Of a DNA stretch of 64,000 nt, positions 35,152 to 48,700 are shown piece after piece (positions within the stretch are counted from its first letter, which is position 1; every line of letters starts with the position of its first letter). The notes under the pieces were generated by a model. That model had not been told where the DNA came from. It searched no databases and saw only the letters and a list, made by a program, of their open reading frames with translations. The stretch spans positions 434,001 through 498,000 of the forward strand of contig JAFBJZ010000607.1 of NCBI GenBank assembly GCA_016785225.1, in the 5' to 3' direction. The DNA is from Psettodes erumei (taxonomy: Eukaryota > Chordata > Actinopteri > Pleuronectiformes > Psettodidae). The position numbers were made by a program, and so were the translations under genes.

Positions 35152-38100
35152 CTGCGGGGCCACGTGGCCGCCTGGCCTCATCCTGTTAGCCACCTTCTGG
35201 ACCCTCATCTGTCAGCTGTACAAACCTGGAGATCTGCCAACCAGCCCAGGCCAGATAACTACTCCCCCACAGTCGCCCCAAGTTTATCACTGACACCCAG
35301 CCTCTTTGTTTGTTCTTGTCTGCCTCTACGTGTCACTGTCGGACTGCCGAAACTCTTCCTTGTTTTTTCGCTCAGTTAAGATTCCTCCTTCCTAGGCACT
35401 CACAGCAAATCCCTGCCACTGAAGCCAGTGGTTTTGGGTGTCAAGTGAGGTCAGAATTGCAGATTTGTTCTGTACTGTACACCCAGCCTCCAGTCAAACA
35501 ATGTTCCTCATTCTTGCCCCAACTCGGCAGCCAAGTTCAGCCTTTACGGACTGCGCTCTGACTGCAGACAGCAGTGTCCGCATCTAACCCTGTCCTGTCT
35601 CTTTTGTCTTGGCTGCTGGTGTGGCACCTGTTTGATCTACTGCATCTGTTATTCGCTCTGTTAAAAGTGAGCTGAAGGACAAATGAACCCAAAAGCACTT
35701 CCTGAAGTGTCTTTGGTTCTATTTCTCAGTAATTCCAGTTGCACCACAAATTAAACTGTTCTTCTCTTGTTGCATTCAAAGCTATTGGCAGATATGTGAC
35801 GCTTCACAGAAAAAAAAGCTGCATCAGGATGGTCTCCACCAAAGACTCCGCTCCTCTACATGTTCTTTCTTCTCTGCAGGTTTGGGTGCTGAGAGTGATG
35901 GCTGTGTAGACCAAAGTAAGTAGAGACAGTGTGTGGCCTCTCCTGTTATGGTGCATCATGGTGGGAAGGCTCCATGTTGTTAGTCTCCACCCTCACCCCA
36001 TCCTGTGAAGAGGATTAGCTGCCGTTGTTGGTTGTTAACAATTCGATGGAGTAAATAAGCCTACACAGGAGCAACATAATCCGTCCAGGCAGATTTCTGG
36101 CACAGTAATCTGCATCTTGAACTAATGGTTGCAGAGGTTGCAGAAGCTGTCATGGCAAACATGTTCAATAATGTAACTACCAGTTACTAACTTTGTCTTG
36201 TCACATATTATTGCAGCTGTAACCCTTGACTGTCAAACATTCAGTAAAATTGTGTTCTTATCTTATATATTAAAGAATTATATAGAAGGTTACAGAAGGT
36301 AAATTTAACTGAAAATTAACATTTAACTATACATGGATCAGCAGGGTTAAGACTGCTGAGTTTTTTGCACACTTTATGTATGATGTATTATAAAAACCTG
36401 ACCTGTTCCAGTTTATGATCTTGACCCAAATCCTTCTGGATTACGGTCCGGGGCACAGTTCATAGTGGTCAAGATTAAATGAAAGATTTCAGTTCCATGG
36501 TGAGGATTAGGAAGAAATGTGACATTGTACCCTAAGTGTTATGATTGATTAAGTTAACGTCTAAAATAAGTTGACACTAATGCATCATTTAATCATAAAA
36601 TCAGTCCTAACTGAGTTTTGTCGACTAATAATGCATTTTAGCTTTGCTGTGTATTCATGAGTTACTTTGATATTTATCCCAAGATAAACAAATCTTTGTT
36701 GGTCTCAACCAGGATTCAATTCAGACAGAAAGTTTGACCTTCTCCCTGTGGCTGATGACTTGAATCATTGTCCAATTAGAGAGGTCAGTTTAAATTATGC
36801 AACAGAGAGAAAGTGGTACTTGCCATCTGTCAGAAGGGGTTATTTCATTAGGGACAGAACCAGGGCGTCCCTGGCTGGCAGAGTCAGCCAAAACAAAAGA
36901 CACTTCTGCTGCTACATCCATCATCTGTAGCAATTACACTAAGTTTTGTGTGTGCATGCGTATGAGGAGTATGGCTGCCATTACACTGTATGCAATGTTT
37001 TACTCCAAAATCCTTTTGCATAAATACTTGACTACACATCAACTCAAGCTGCACAACAAGGACAAAAATACACAGTAACTACACTTGTCAGTCTAATTTG
37101 AATTAAGACCCTCTGATTTTTGCATTTGTTTCACAATATAAACATTTCCCATGTCATAGAAAACAGTAAAGTGAAAACTTGCAGGGGGGGTGGTCTTCAT
37201 GGTTACAGCTTTTTAGCTAATGTTAAAGATAAAACTGAATTGTAATTATTTTTTTTATTTTTTCTTAGCTGTAAACTGTGATTTTGAAGGACCAACTTGA
37301 TAATTCAGTTTAAGTACCAAATCCATGCCAAGTAAAAAATAAAAAATAAAAAGATTAAGAAAAAACAGTTTGCTTACAGTAATTAACTGGGAAGTTGCAG
37401 TAACTGCCATTTCAGCTTTGACCCATAAGGAATTCATGGAATTTACTTTGGTTAGGCTACTTTTAAATGCTTACTGCTTCTTTGGTTACTATCTCTCTAC
37501 TTTATAGAGCAGCATGGCACCTCAAAAGACTCCAGTTCAATCTATAAAACCCATGTGATTCATTTCCAGTAAGGTTCCAGCTTTTAACCTCCCCTTGCTG
37601 AGCACAGGAAGACAAGTGCCTGCGGCGGTCTAAACGGTCTAATATTAGAGTCATGTTTGTCGTAACACTCCTCTTTGGGAAAATCCACTCTGGGCTGATT
37701 ATCAGTGTGATCCACTCTACTACACCTGCAGCAGTGAAAGTGCCACTGCCAGTGTGGAGTCTAAGTGTATGTGCCAACATCATCTCGGTCACCCGGCACT
37801 ACATGAGGATGTCCTCAGTCCTCCGTGATCTGTGATAAAGATGTGTCCATAAGCGAAAAGGCCTTTGGATGAATGCCCCTGAACTTGTGAAACCCTTGAA
37901 TCCAATTGATTTAATTTGACACTTTCATTCAAACAAAAAAGAAATACATGCAAATATGCTTTGCCAATGCTTTTTGTGCACAGATAAAAGGAAGAAGTCA
38001 GGTTAATACAATAAAGCCCACAGGCTTATTTCCATACTGTTAACTGCTGTGTGGACGGTGAAAGCCAAAGGTCAAAGAAACAGGGGAGGGGAGATGATAG

Positions 38101-39144
38101 AGGTGGTTTGAACAGGCATGGAAATAAGGACAGGGGCCAGGAGGAAGGCTGGAGGATGCAGGGAAACACAAAACAGGTTAGTACTAGGAAACTAATGAAT
38201 CTTCAAACTGCCAAATGCAAGAAGTTGGCAGGTCCTAACTGAAGTTGAGAGCTGAGTATTTGAAGACTCATTGGCAGGGATGTGGTGCAGCTGGTGGTTC
38301 TGCCCAGACTCCAGCACACCTGCAGGCAATTAAACACAGACACCGGGTTACTGAGGCCCAGAGGATGATGGGCTGGGTGTCAATGTTGCTGCCTGCTGTA
38401 CATAATTATATCCTACTTTGGGGACGACCAACATTTTTTTACTTCTGTTAACATTTGAAAACATACACCAAACATTTTACATGCTACATTGTTAAACACA
38501 ATGCTTTGTTTTAATGAAATTAATTCTGAAGGTAGAGTCTTCCTAAGGGAGTCCACTACAATTTTTTCCATGGAAGTTTTGGAGAAGGCTGAAACAAAAT
38601 TTGACCTTCAGACTTCTTTATTGCATAATGTAATTGAACAGTTAACTCAATAATTATATAAAACATCAATATAAGGAAGAAGGAGGGTCAATTGGGGGAC
38701 TTGGACTCGTGACCACAGCATTTCTAAAACCCTGGCACTCCTGTTCATGCTATTAGATTATTGCAGCGTAAACTTGTCATATGTGTACAAGTATCTGGTA
38801 TTTCCCATTCATGGTGTGTTTTGATGTGTTTTGGTGTTTCCCAGTTTGCAAAACCACCAACAGAGGGCAGCATGCTTAACTATCCCATCAGTACAAGTAT
38901 GTTCAGGCTCTGCAGATACACAAATAATTCAGCCAAAAATAAACCTTTTTTCTCAGTATACTTTTGCCTAAAACTCATGTTGATTATTTAAACATAATAA
39001 ATTAATTTTCAGTGGATTGATTGTGAAGTTGTAAGGATGAAGTTGTCAGAAATCTAAAGGAATGCATTGCAGTGCTTCATTCACACGATCAGATTTCCCC
39101 TGGAAATCACAGCCCTCGGGTGATTGATGATCAACGTACAGTAT

Positions 39145-39146
<2 letters not shown>

Positions 39147-39204
<58 letters not shown>
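39147..39204 (+). repeat. (GT)29 microsatellite
   Basis: An uninterrupted run of 29 GT dinucleotides, the longest simple repeat in the window; flanks are unique-looking. Confidence 0.97.
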
Positions 39205-39212
<8 letters not shown>

Positions 39213-42200
39213 GTTCTTTTTTCTTCCTTTCTTAGAGAGATGGTAATAACTAATAACCTTTCAGAAAACGACATGATTGTGATGGATTGCCAAGAAAGCA
39301 ACTTTGAAGTAGCTGCATCTCGTGCCATACATAAATTAATGTAAACTAAATGTTCTCTGGAATATGGAAAGCAAACATGCTTTGATCTAAAAAATGATCA
39401 ACAATAACAAAAGAGTATTTAATCTGTTGTAGAAAAGATAAACCCCAGAGGAACGCTTAAGAACTCCTTTATGTTTAGGTAAATAATAAATTCTGAAAGG
39501 CATTCTATATGAGCAGACAAAAGAAATTGCTGGTAGTGGAAACTGACTCTGATTAGCTGCTGAGTGCAAATTAGAAGTGGCATAGATCTATGCTACATGT
39601 ATGAAGATAGCTAAACAGTATGTGACAGATATAAGGGTCCTGCAATTGCCCACTAAATATGTGAACCACACAATCAAACTAACCAACTTGAATTCAAGAC
39701 ATGAAATATGGAAAACATGCACATGTAGAACCAGTTTCAAAGGTGCATCAACAAACACACAGAGACAGACACCGTTCAGATTAGATATGATGACATACGA
39801 TGACATTCACACATACACCTGGGATCTCCCTCCGGAGCAAGTAATGAATGAGTCATCTGCATATAATACACCTGATGAAATATCTGATTGAGATGGCTTC
39901 AATATCATTAAATAAATGACCTATTAAAAGATGTCACGTACAATGAGAGCTGAAAAAGGCGCTTGGCTCGTGAGGGGACTCCACGCAATGTTCTCTACAG
40001 CTGACAGCCGGAAGTCTAGAGAGTAATCACTCGTATCTTTATTCAGCATAAGAGGTGCCAGTGCAGATACCCAGGAGGCTTCCCCTCAGCTGTTTGAGTT
40101 GAAGAGGAGTTAAAAGACTGCTTTCCCAAGCTGGTAAGGGGAAGATGGAACTGTGACTCCTGGTATCCAGTGAAAATGGAGCCTGTTCATCATGATCCCG
40201 GTGGGCAGAATTCATTTCATCTGGTAGGAATGGAGTAGAGCAGCAGCAAAGTCAGTTGTAGAGGGCCGGCGCTGAGGGAGGCAGATGACATGAAGAAATT
40301 GAAGGAAAAGTGGGGAATGGATGAGGGTAAGACACAGGAGTGGAGAAGAGGAAAGTAGTAAGGCATGAAGGAGGGGAGGCAGAATGAGAGACACTGGAGT
40401 GGATGAGAAGATGGGAAAAAAGGGGAGGAAGCTGGAAAAACAGTACTGCATGGCAGGGGAACAAAGAGGGGGGAGTCAGAGGAAGAAGGAGGTCAGGTCA
40501 ATTGACAGCGCATCAGGGATGCTTTTCTGTCCCAGCATATTAATCCGCACCTGTTTATAGCCCATGGCAGCATGACACAGGCAGCACAAGAACTAGGACT
40601 AAATCCACTGCAGAATATAAACCTGTGTCACTGTTGTTTTTGACAGGGGTTGATTACAGCGCAGTTAAGCATGAAAACACTTGAAAGAAATTTAGAGAGT
40701 GATGCGACATGCTCACATTTTTACACCAGTCAGAGCAGACAGTACAGGAGCATTATGACGGATCAAAGGTTATCTTGGCTCTCGTTCCTGTGTGTATATG
40801 CTCATTTGTGTATGTGTGCGTTTCTGTGTTAACTTTGAGATTAAGCGGATCAGACATTTTTAATCATGTCAGCTTGAATTTACTTAAAGGAGAGAGACAG
40901 CACTTGCTTTGTCTCAAGATACCAGGCTTTTTCCCTGTATTTAAAATCTGAACAGTGAAATGTCCAAGATGGAATTCCTTGTTTATGGAATTTTTTTTCA
41001 GATGCATAAGAATGGAGGTACCCATCAGGTTGCAAAAATAAAAGTGCTGTAACCTGCCACTGAGCATTTACACCACTCACACAAAGAGAATGGAGTTTGG
41101 TGACATAAAGAGACTGTTTTTAGAATGATATTCATCATGAGGTCCAGATGATGACCAGAACCAATTAATCAGGTGTCACAGAGGGACAAAACATGCTAAC
41201 GTCAAACTGTTAAGGGATTGTTTTCACTCCATTTTAAATCCTTTTTCCACTGGTCTGCATGTTACTCCTTTAATGATGAAAAATCATTGGCCAGTGTCAC
41301 CGAGCACACCACCCCTGCAGCTAGATTGAGCTGAAATGAGTTTTCTTTGTCCGATGGCTGGCCTCACGCTAATGAAGGAGCAAATGCACCTCCAAAAACC
41401 GAGACACTGAAATTTAACATGGTTTGGCATCTGGTGAGGATAAACTCCAGATTAAATGGTGCTGTGAGTCCATGCAGCTGAACTTTGCCTCAACAGATGC
41501 AGCGTTTTCCATATGATCTCACACTGACAGATATAATCCATGCTTCATTTAATGATTTAAGTGTCAATTCAGTTTTATGACAACGCAGGAGGAAACCAGT
41601 TAAACTGATTCTGGGCTAAAGAAACTTTTAACTGCTGCTGCTTCTCCAATGCAAATACAGATTTTTTTAAACTTTACATAATAACATTATTCCATTATCA
41701 TTACATTACACTCTCAGTTTAATGATATTTATGTTATTTTTACATGATACTTTATTATTTAGAAATAGAAGTAGTAGCAGTAACTTAGAAAGTAGTAAGT
41801 TAGTAACCCCACATTTAATGGAAGGACTTCTGTTGCTTGATAGTCAAATTCAATACATGCAGTTATTAATTTGCATGTGAAATTGAGTAAAAAACACTGC
41901 AGGGTCTCTCACTTTGAGAAGTCAGAGTGATTTGCAGACAATCACGAGATGTGAAAAAAGGGGGTTTTGAGAATATGACAACAGGGAAGTAAGTGCTATC
42001 CCAGCTTTTAGAATCACAAACTAAGAAAGTTTTGTCAGACTTCTTAAAGTGATAAGCTCATGATTGAGAGGTCAACTTCAAAAACATTTATATTGTAAAA
42101 TGAGCCGAGTTCCTTTCTGTCCAACCTGCCCTTTCAGACAAAAAACAAACTTAAAGGTCGTGCTGGATGCTTAAGGTTAAGAAACATTTTTAAGGTAAAT

Positions 42201-45200
42201 GACTCTCAGTGCAGACTTTAAATACCAAACCAACGGTAAACTGTCTGACATTAGCAGGAAGCTTGCTTTAAAGTGAGGTAGGGGGCTGTGAGGTGGGGTT
42301 GTATGAGGAGAACATTGTTCATTAGAGTGACAAGAAGCTCGGGGGTGTGGATGAGGAAAAAACGGCTGAATTAGGTTGTGTCAGGCAAATTTCATGCTAA
42401 TAGCTTCAGTGACATTTTGTGGTGTTATTGCTTTTGAAAATGGGAAATTACAAACATGCTAGTCAAGTTTCCATCCCAATGCACCTCCTCATGCTTAATA
42501 TCAAAAGGTTAATAAACAATATGTAAATTATCCCCCAGGTGAGGTAAAACCTGCATTTATATGCTTCAAGACTCACACTTAAACAGAAATCCCTCTGCGT
42601 AATGTTTTTATTCACTATTATATTGTTGTATTATTGCATAAATTATATCTCTAAATGTAGCCAGGATTTTAAATGTCCTCAACAACTATCATTGCTATCA
42701 CTGAAAACGCCTTTCATGCCAAACTCATGTATCACCAGATCCAAATATATGTGAAGCATAGTGCCGGAGGAAGAATAAGAGAGTTGCCCTGAAAAGGAAG
42801 ATTTAAGGAGTGGTAGCTGTTTAGAAAATACTCAGCAGAAACTCAGCTGATCAGATCAGTTTAAATGAGGTTTAACAAATCCAACTGATCCAGTCTTATC
42901 ATCCCTCATTGGACTATTTCTTCTCTGTTCAGAAAACACAGCGTATGAGTTATGAGGTTCCTGCATGACCAATACATGTATACAGGTAAACAGAGGACAT
43001 CCATGTCTCTCACAATGGTAAAAAAAAGTGCCTGTTACCAGTAATACCACCCAGTTTGGATGGATGGCTCATATCCTCAACAGTACACACACCTCTTCTG
43101 CCACTACTACATATTGTGGCTGCCTAATCTGGTGACATATGGTTTGTACTCTGGTGACGTAATGCCAGAGTACATGTTAAGTGTGATAGATTCACCACGC
43201 TCTGGTACTGACGGTCCCATAGTTATCCCATCAATTCACCAGTATGGTGAGATTATTTTGCTCTATTACAATGATTTTCTTTCTTAAAGCAGCCAGTGCG
43301 TCCAGCTAATCTGGACTGAGGAAACCCATTTAACTCAAGAAACAGAAATATATTATTAGATATTACAGTATAGGTGATATGGAGGAGAAGCTAATGCAAA
43401 CTGCCTTGAGCCTTTACACTAACCCACTTTGTTAAAAGGCAGAGAAACTGCTTGAGGCGAGGGATCTGCCGTGAAGCACGGAAAGAACATGAATGACTGA
43501 TGGCTGTGATTTAACACACGCACGCATGCTTTGCAGGGAATCCTTCATCCGTACATGGCGCTGAGGTGTGTTAAGCGTTTGTGGAGATAAATAAGGCAGT
43601 GAATTGCTCAGCTTGCTTCGACTCCATTTTCCAAATTTAGCTCCATATCACCAGGCATTGATGAAAGTAGAACACAGATGTACTGTTCAGCAAATAGGTA
43701 TTGATTACATTTATTTTGAATGATGAAGTTCTACAAAGTATAGGCTTTTGGCTGTTTTGGTTAACATACAGGGCTATTCTGAAAGTGCTAACAATTGTAA
43801 TTCAGTGGCCATACAGTACACTTTTAAATACATGTGATGTGTATTCCAAGATTTGGTCATTATCGACGTCAGAAGGAGGACTGCTTGAAACTAATTTCAG
43901 AAGCCGACACTAATTGTTGTTCACCCTCAGTCTCCTTACCTCCCCATGTTGGCTAATGGATGACTTGATGACTCGTTTTCCTTCCTGTCAAGGTCAATTG
44001 TTATCACTTTGGTGAGGTAATTTATTAACAGCAGATGGGCCCTTGTGCCTCTATTTCTTAGGCGTCAAACCTTCTTCGACCAGAAAGGGTATAACAATAA
44101 AGCTAGTCACCAAAACAGCGAAAAGAATATTTTATGGGTTCATTATCCATATGTTCAGCCTCACTAGCTGTTACCCCAGTAGCGTCCTTCACTCCACAGC
44201 AGAGCAGCGCATTCAACTAACAGAAGAGTGGTTGTATAATTAATGCATTTGTTTGCACGATGCAGTCATCCCATTGCCACAACAAGACGTTTACTTCCCT
44301 GCAGCCGGATTACCGACATGAGTCATGCAATACTTCACAACACAGAATGTTTGTGAAACACCAGCATGAAAGATTTATTTGGTTCTCTATGGCCCATTCA
44401 GATTGACAGATTCTGACTGTGTGACCTCTACAGAATGAAGCATGTGGGTTTCAGGTTTCGACAAGTGAGAAGAATGTGTGAATTTAAAAAAGGCAAGCTC
44501 TCTGGTTCTGCTGTATTGATGCTGATATTTCTTGAGGACTGTCCATTGTTAATATGACAAGATTACATGAGCACAATGCTAAATCCCACTTGTGGTGTAA
44601 TGTTTCTACCTGCAAGGTCTTTGTCAGGTAAACATCCACATGAGCAAGCAACTTGCTATACAGAGAAAAACATACTGGCCATTCAGAAACTTTTTACCAA
44701 GAATTACCAAGGTCCAAAATATAAATTTGCATGGGGAGTTCAGGGGCAACCCCCGACAAAAAAGCTCTCAAAAACAAGATAAAAAATCTGTCAAATAGAG
44801 GAAATATTTTTTAAAATAAGCAAAATTATTTGCTTGTAAAATCGGAAATTTCACTTGCCAAGACGTTTAAAATGAATTCAAAGCATATATTGTGTTATTA
44901 CTTACATTTGGTCTTTTGCAGTGTACCTGCTCTTTCTCTCTCATCTCCATCACCCTCCCTATTTCTCTCTGTCTCCTCACCTTGTCCCATATCTCTTCCA
45001 AAAGATGAGCTTTGATTGATGCACTCTTAATTTTTGTCTGTATCAGTGAAGAAAATAAACACACAGAAAGTTGACACTGATATGCAAATATCACTGGCCT
45101 CCACTAGGATAAAACTATAATCTTTATTTAGTCAGGCAGTCTTTCTGAGATTAATAATCTCTGTTCCAAGAGAGGCCGCAGAACAAGGAACATTCACATT

Positions 45201-46507
45201 CAGCACACAGAATCAAAACAATCACACAACACAAGGACTAAACAAAAACAACCACAGGAATCATAAGAGACATCAGATACTGTTTCATTTTAAAATTCCC
45301 TAGGGGAATGCAAGATTCAAGTTAGAGAACAATTTGCAGTTCTTTACATTTAAAAAGGTGCAAAGTACCTTTAACCAGTTCCAACATTAATGCGAACATG
45401 AGGGATATCTAAAGTGAGGTCGTTACGAGATCAGGTGCGTACACAAGGAAAGCAGCCTTGTGTGCTCCTCTGCCTGCAGGAAGGCAGCAGAGTGAAAGGA
45501 GTGAAAGGAGAAAAACGGTCGAGAGATCAGACCTTCGTGAGAATCTTAGTCTCAACAGAATCTCATGCTGTCTCTGGAAAAAAAAAGAGATGAAAAAAAA
45601 CTAGTCAGGAAGAGATGATGTGGAATGACGCACATTCTTTTAAACTGATCTGTATTGTTTAATGCTCTGCCACGTCTGAAACAGCCTCGAGAAATTGTTG
45701 GATTTCATTTTCACATAATCATGATCTGTAGGGGCCATTACTGTAATCTCTTATTAGATTTCAAGGTAAGACTCTAAAAAAAGGTGATAAAACTGCAAAT
45801 CATCTGTCAGATTATCTGTCCTGTTTTCAAAATCCCAACATAAATGAAGGAAAACGAGTTGTATTTACAGCTGTTTGGGAATCATGGATCCTCTGTGCCT
45901 AAACTTGTATTAAAAAGCAATGGACAGTTGTGCCAAACAAATATTTGAAAGCCTTTATTGCACACAGCATCTCTGAATGTGAACAACATATTGTATCTTT
46001 ATTTCACCCAATGCTGACAAATATTCAGTATTAGTGCTGGAGGCCCAGGCTGAGTAATTCAAAGCAGCAAATCAGTCATGAGGTGGAAAACCATTTCACA
46101 CGTGATCATAAGATGTTGTAGGTACAGATTTAAAGCAGCAGCAAACAGACACATGCACACGTTTGTGCAAACACACACACACACACACAACCACACAGTA
46201 AAGCAAGGTGATGTTTGTTCAGTAAAATTGAACTTAGCAGCAGTGTTCAGCTCAGCTGGGTAAATATGAGCTACAGTTTCTTTGTTTGACACTGATATTG
46301 TATAGAGTTGTCTTAGTTTCTGGTAAAACAAGCAGACTTCTGACTATTTTTTCAGCTGCGTGAGTGTGGTTTCTAAATAAATAAGAAAACCAGACAGGAG
46401 GAGCAACAAGCAGTCCACCACCATGATCAAAATATATATCAATCATTTCTCAGCATACATACACATTATTGTTGATCTATGAGCTTTAAAAATACCATAT
46501 AATGCTA

Positions 46508-46517
46508 TTTATTTATT
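46508..46517 (-). terminator. htr1b: htr1b candidate polyadenylation signals
   Basis: Two overlapping AATAAA copies on the minus strand, about 510 bases after the htr1b stop. Other AT-rich sequence lies nearer the stop, so the true site is uncertain. Confidence 0.35.
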
Positions 46518-47027
46518 TTTTTTATATAACATCATCATGTCAGAGATCTGTGGTCTCAGCTGCTTTTCATTGGTCAGTTGTGGTAACAGGCTGTGCCATC
46601 CAGATAGGAATCCATAAAGCATACAAACAGCCCATCTCTCTCTCATGTTCCACCCATCACTCTGCGTCAAGGTCCATCCAAACAAGCAATGCAGCATTAT
46701 GACCAAAACTGATTTTCAGTGAAGCAGGGGTTTTTTTAAGACTCAAGAGAGAGTTGAAAGATAATTTCATATCCTTGACTCCATCACTGGAGATAACTGG
46801 ATAATTCACTCTACAGTTTCTTTCTTTTTTATGAAAATGGCAATTAATATCTCTACACTGGAAAAAAAATACTGAAAATGGGTGGTTGTTGGACATTTAA
46901 TGCACAGCTTGTATCTCACTATGTATCCCAAAAATATTATTATTATTATTATTATATATTTGCAGACATATTTTAGAGGTTTATATAAAAAATAAATAGG
47001 CTATACAATTTAAATTTAGTGGCGACT

Positions 47028-48161
47028 TTAGGAGCACCTGCAGCACCTGAAGCGCACAAGTTTGTGGAAAGCTTTCTTAAAGTCCTCGTTGGACATGGTG
47101 TATATGATCGGGTTGATGAGGGAGTTCAGATACCCCAACCAGGTGAAAAAGTCAAATAACTCGGGGTGAAAGCATGTGTCACATGTGGCCACCACCAGGG
47201 TGTAAATGAAAAACGGCAGCCAGCAGACGATGTACGCGCCGAGGATTATCCCCAACGTCTTGGTCGCTTTTCTCTCTCTGGCCGCTGAAATTCGCTTTTT
47301 CTCCAAAAGCGCGTCCGACAATGTGACTTTCACCTGGCTCTCGCTTGTCGAAGACCCGGTATCGCTGGACGGAGTGTCGTTCCTCCCGCTCTGCAGAGAG
47401 GCCGTGGACGCCACGGACCCGGGGGAGTTGGTGACCAGGTGCGCGGAGGTGAGCCTTTTCCCCACCTTCTTGGGGGACTGCTTCAGGATCCGCTTCCGAG
47501 CCTCCACGTAAATCCGTCCATAGAGGACAATAAGCAGCAAAGTGGGGATGTAAAAAGCCCCAAAGGTGGAGTAGATAGTGTAGAAAATATGATCCGTGTT
47601 GACGCTGCAGCTTGTCAGCTCCTCCGCCTTCACCTGCCTCCAGAAGAGAGGCGGCAGGGAAATGGAGATGGCGATGACCCAGGCGGTGGCCACCATGCCG
47701 GCTGCGCGTCCCGGCGTGCGCTTCTTCGAATACTCCACCGCGTCCGTGATGGCCCAGTACCTATCCAGAGCGATTACGCACAGGTGGAGGATAGATGCGG
47801 TGCAACACGTTATGTCCGACGAGAGCCAGATGTCGCACACGACCTGCCCCAGCGTCCAGGTGTGGATGACCGTGTACAGGACGCAGATGGGCATCACCAG
47901 AATAGACACCAGGAGGTCTGTGATGGCCAGCGAGGCGATCAAGAAGTTGGCGGGAGTTTGCAGCTTCTTCGACTGGGAGATTGTTGCGATGACAAACGCG
48001 TTGGATAAAGTGGTGGCCAGTGTGATGACAGCGAGAATCACCGCCAGGCTGATCTGATAGGCGAGACTCTCCGCGCTCTCATCCAGAGCGGGTGAAGCTG
48101 TGATAAAGCTGTCATTTGTGGCGTTCACCAGCTGAGTTATCTCTACTTGACTCGACTCCAT
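47028..48161 (-). CDS. htr1b: 5-hydroxytryptamine receptor 1B (single exon, 377 residues)
   Basis: A Gi/o-coupled serotonin receptor, in mammals a presynaptic autoreceptor and heteroreceptor lowering cAMP. Seven membrane segments at about 36-61, 72-96, 107-131, 150-172, 190-213, 302-324 and 335-358. Visible landmarks: N-glycosylation sites N13 and N16; Cys109 for the extracellular disulfide; Asp116, the amine-binding aspartate; DRY at 133-135; CWLPFF with Trp314; NPIIY from Asn350; and a Cys-rich C-terminus RCCRCS that could be palmitoylated. The FDFFTWLGYL segment and length fit 5-HT1B (human 390) better than 1D, 1E or 1F, and position near myo6/impg1 agrees. The long basic third loop with Ser/Thr-rich stretches is typical. 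The start has a good context (G at -3, G at +4). Confidence 0.96.
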   Translation of the reverse strand: MESSQVEITQLVNATNDSFITASPALDESAESLAYQISLAVILAVITLATTLSNAFVIATISQSKKLQTPANFLIASLAITDLLVSILVMPICVLYTVIHTWTLGQVVCDIWLSSDITCCTASILHLCVIALDRYWAITDAVEYSKKRTPGRAAGMVATAWVIAISISLPPLFWRQVKAEELTSCSVNTDHIFYTIYSTFGAFYIPTLLLIVLYGRIYVEARKRILKQSPKKVGKRLTSAHLVTNSPGSVASTASLQSGRNDTPSSDTGSSTSESQVKVTLSDALLEKKRISAARERKATKTLGIILGAYIVCWLPFFIYTLVVATCDTCFHPELFDFFTWLGYLNSLINPIIYTMSNEDFKKAFHKLVRFRCCRCS

Positions 48162-48598
48162 AACTTTTAGTCACTTCTTGTCATATTGTACGTCTCCCTC
48201 TGAGATGCCCGGCATTTAAGGTGCCCTTTCTCTTGGTCAACGTCGCTTTATTGGCTCTGCCATCCACTCAGATTTAAAAAAAAAAAAACCCATAAATAAA
48301 TACAGGTTTCCTCTGGTTTTCTTCTGATACATCGGGTTTTAATATGCAGGCGTCAAAACGTGGAAGAAATTATCCACTCCCAGTGGGACTTCAAACTTTT
48401 CCGCTTTTTAGCCATAAACGAAAACTCCTCAACTGTAACTGTGTACAAAAAAAAGGGGCAGAAAAAAGTTTGTGCGTAAATGGTGAACCGTGATGTCCCA
48501 ACATCTGGGAAGATGCCACAGACAACAATATTAATAGTAATCCTCATGTAGGGCACAAGTTCCTCAGAGTTGCGTTTCCTCAGACCCCCTGTGGCTGA
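48162..48598 (-). other. htr1b: htr1b predicted 5' untranslated region with an upstream open reading frame
   Basis: About 435 bases between the TATA-predicted start and the coding ATG. It includes an upstream frame of 67 codons at 48353-48556 that ends about 190 bases before the coding ATG. Boundaries are inferred. Confidence 0.4.
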
Positions 48599-48623
48599 AT
48601 GGTGAGCGAGCCCAATGTCTTGG

Positions 48624-48630
48624 TTTTATA
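48624..48630 (-). promoter_or_regulatory. htr1b: htr1b TATA-like box
   Basis: Minus-strand TATAAAA in the context CTGTATAAAACCAAG. It predicts transcription start near 48598, about 435 bases upstream of the ATG. Confidence 0.45.
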
Positions 48631-48667
48631 CAGACTCTGACATCAAACAAGCACCACTAATCACAGT

Positions 48668-48700
48668 CTCTCTCTCTCTACCTCTCTCTACCTCTCTCAC
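48668..48700 (+). repeat. CT-rich simple repeat upstream of htr1b
   Basis: Short (TC)n interrupted by TACC, just upstream of the TATA-like box on the htr1b side. GA/CT tracts are common near vertebrate promoters. Confidence 0.7.

Larger units (their letters stand above)
34752..47027. other. 12 kb non-coding region between impg1 and htr1b
   Basis: No coding gene recognised on either strand; open frames are all under about 100 codons and lack homology. It holds the impg1 promoter side, a long (GT)n at 39147, an orphan splice-site pair at 35880-35915, (AC)10 near 46170-46189 and (ATT)n near 46934-46955. Because htr1b is transcribed leftwards, its 3' untranslated region occupies the right end. 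Confidence 0.6.

Noticed and set aside
47439..48057. Plus-strand open frames of 189 and 153 codons opposite htr1b
   Set aside because: They are antisense shadows of a GC-rich receptor gene; no independent homology, and the minus frame is clearly the gene.
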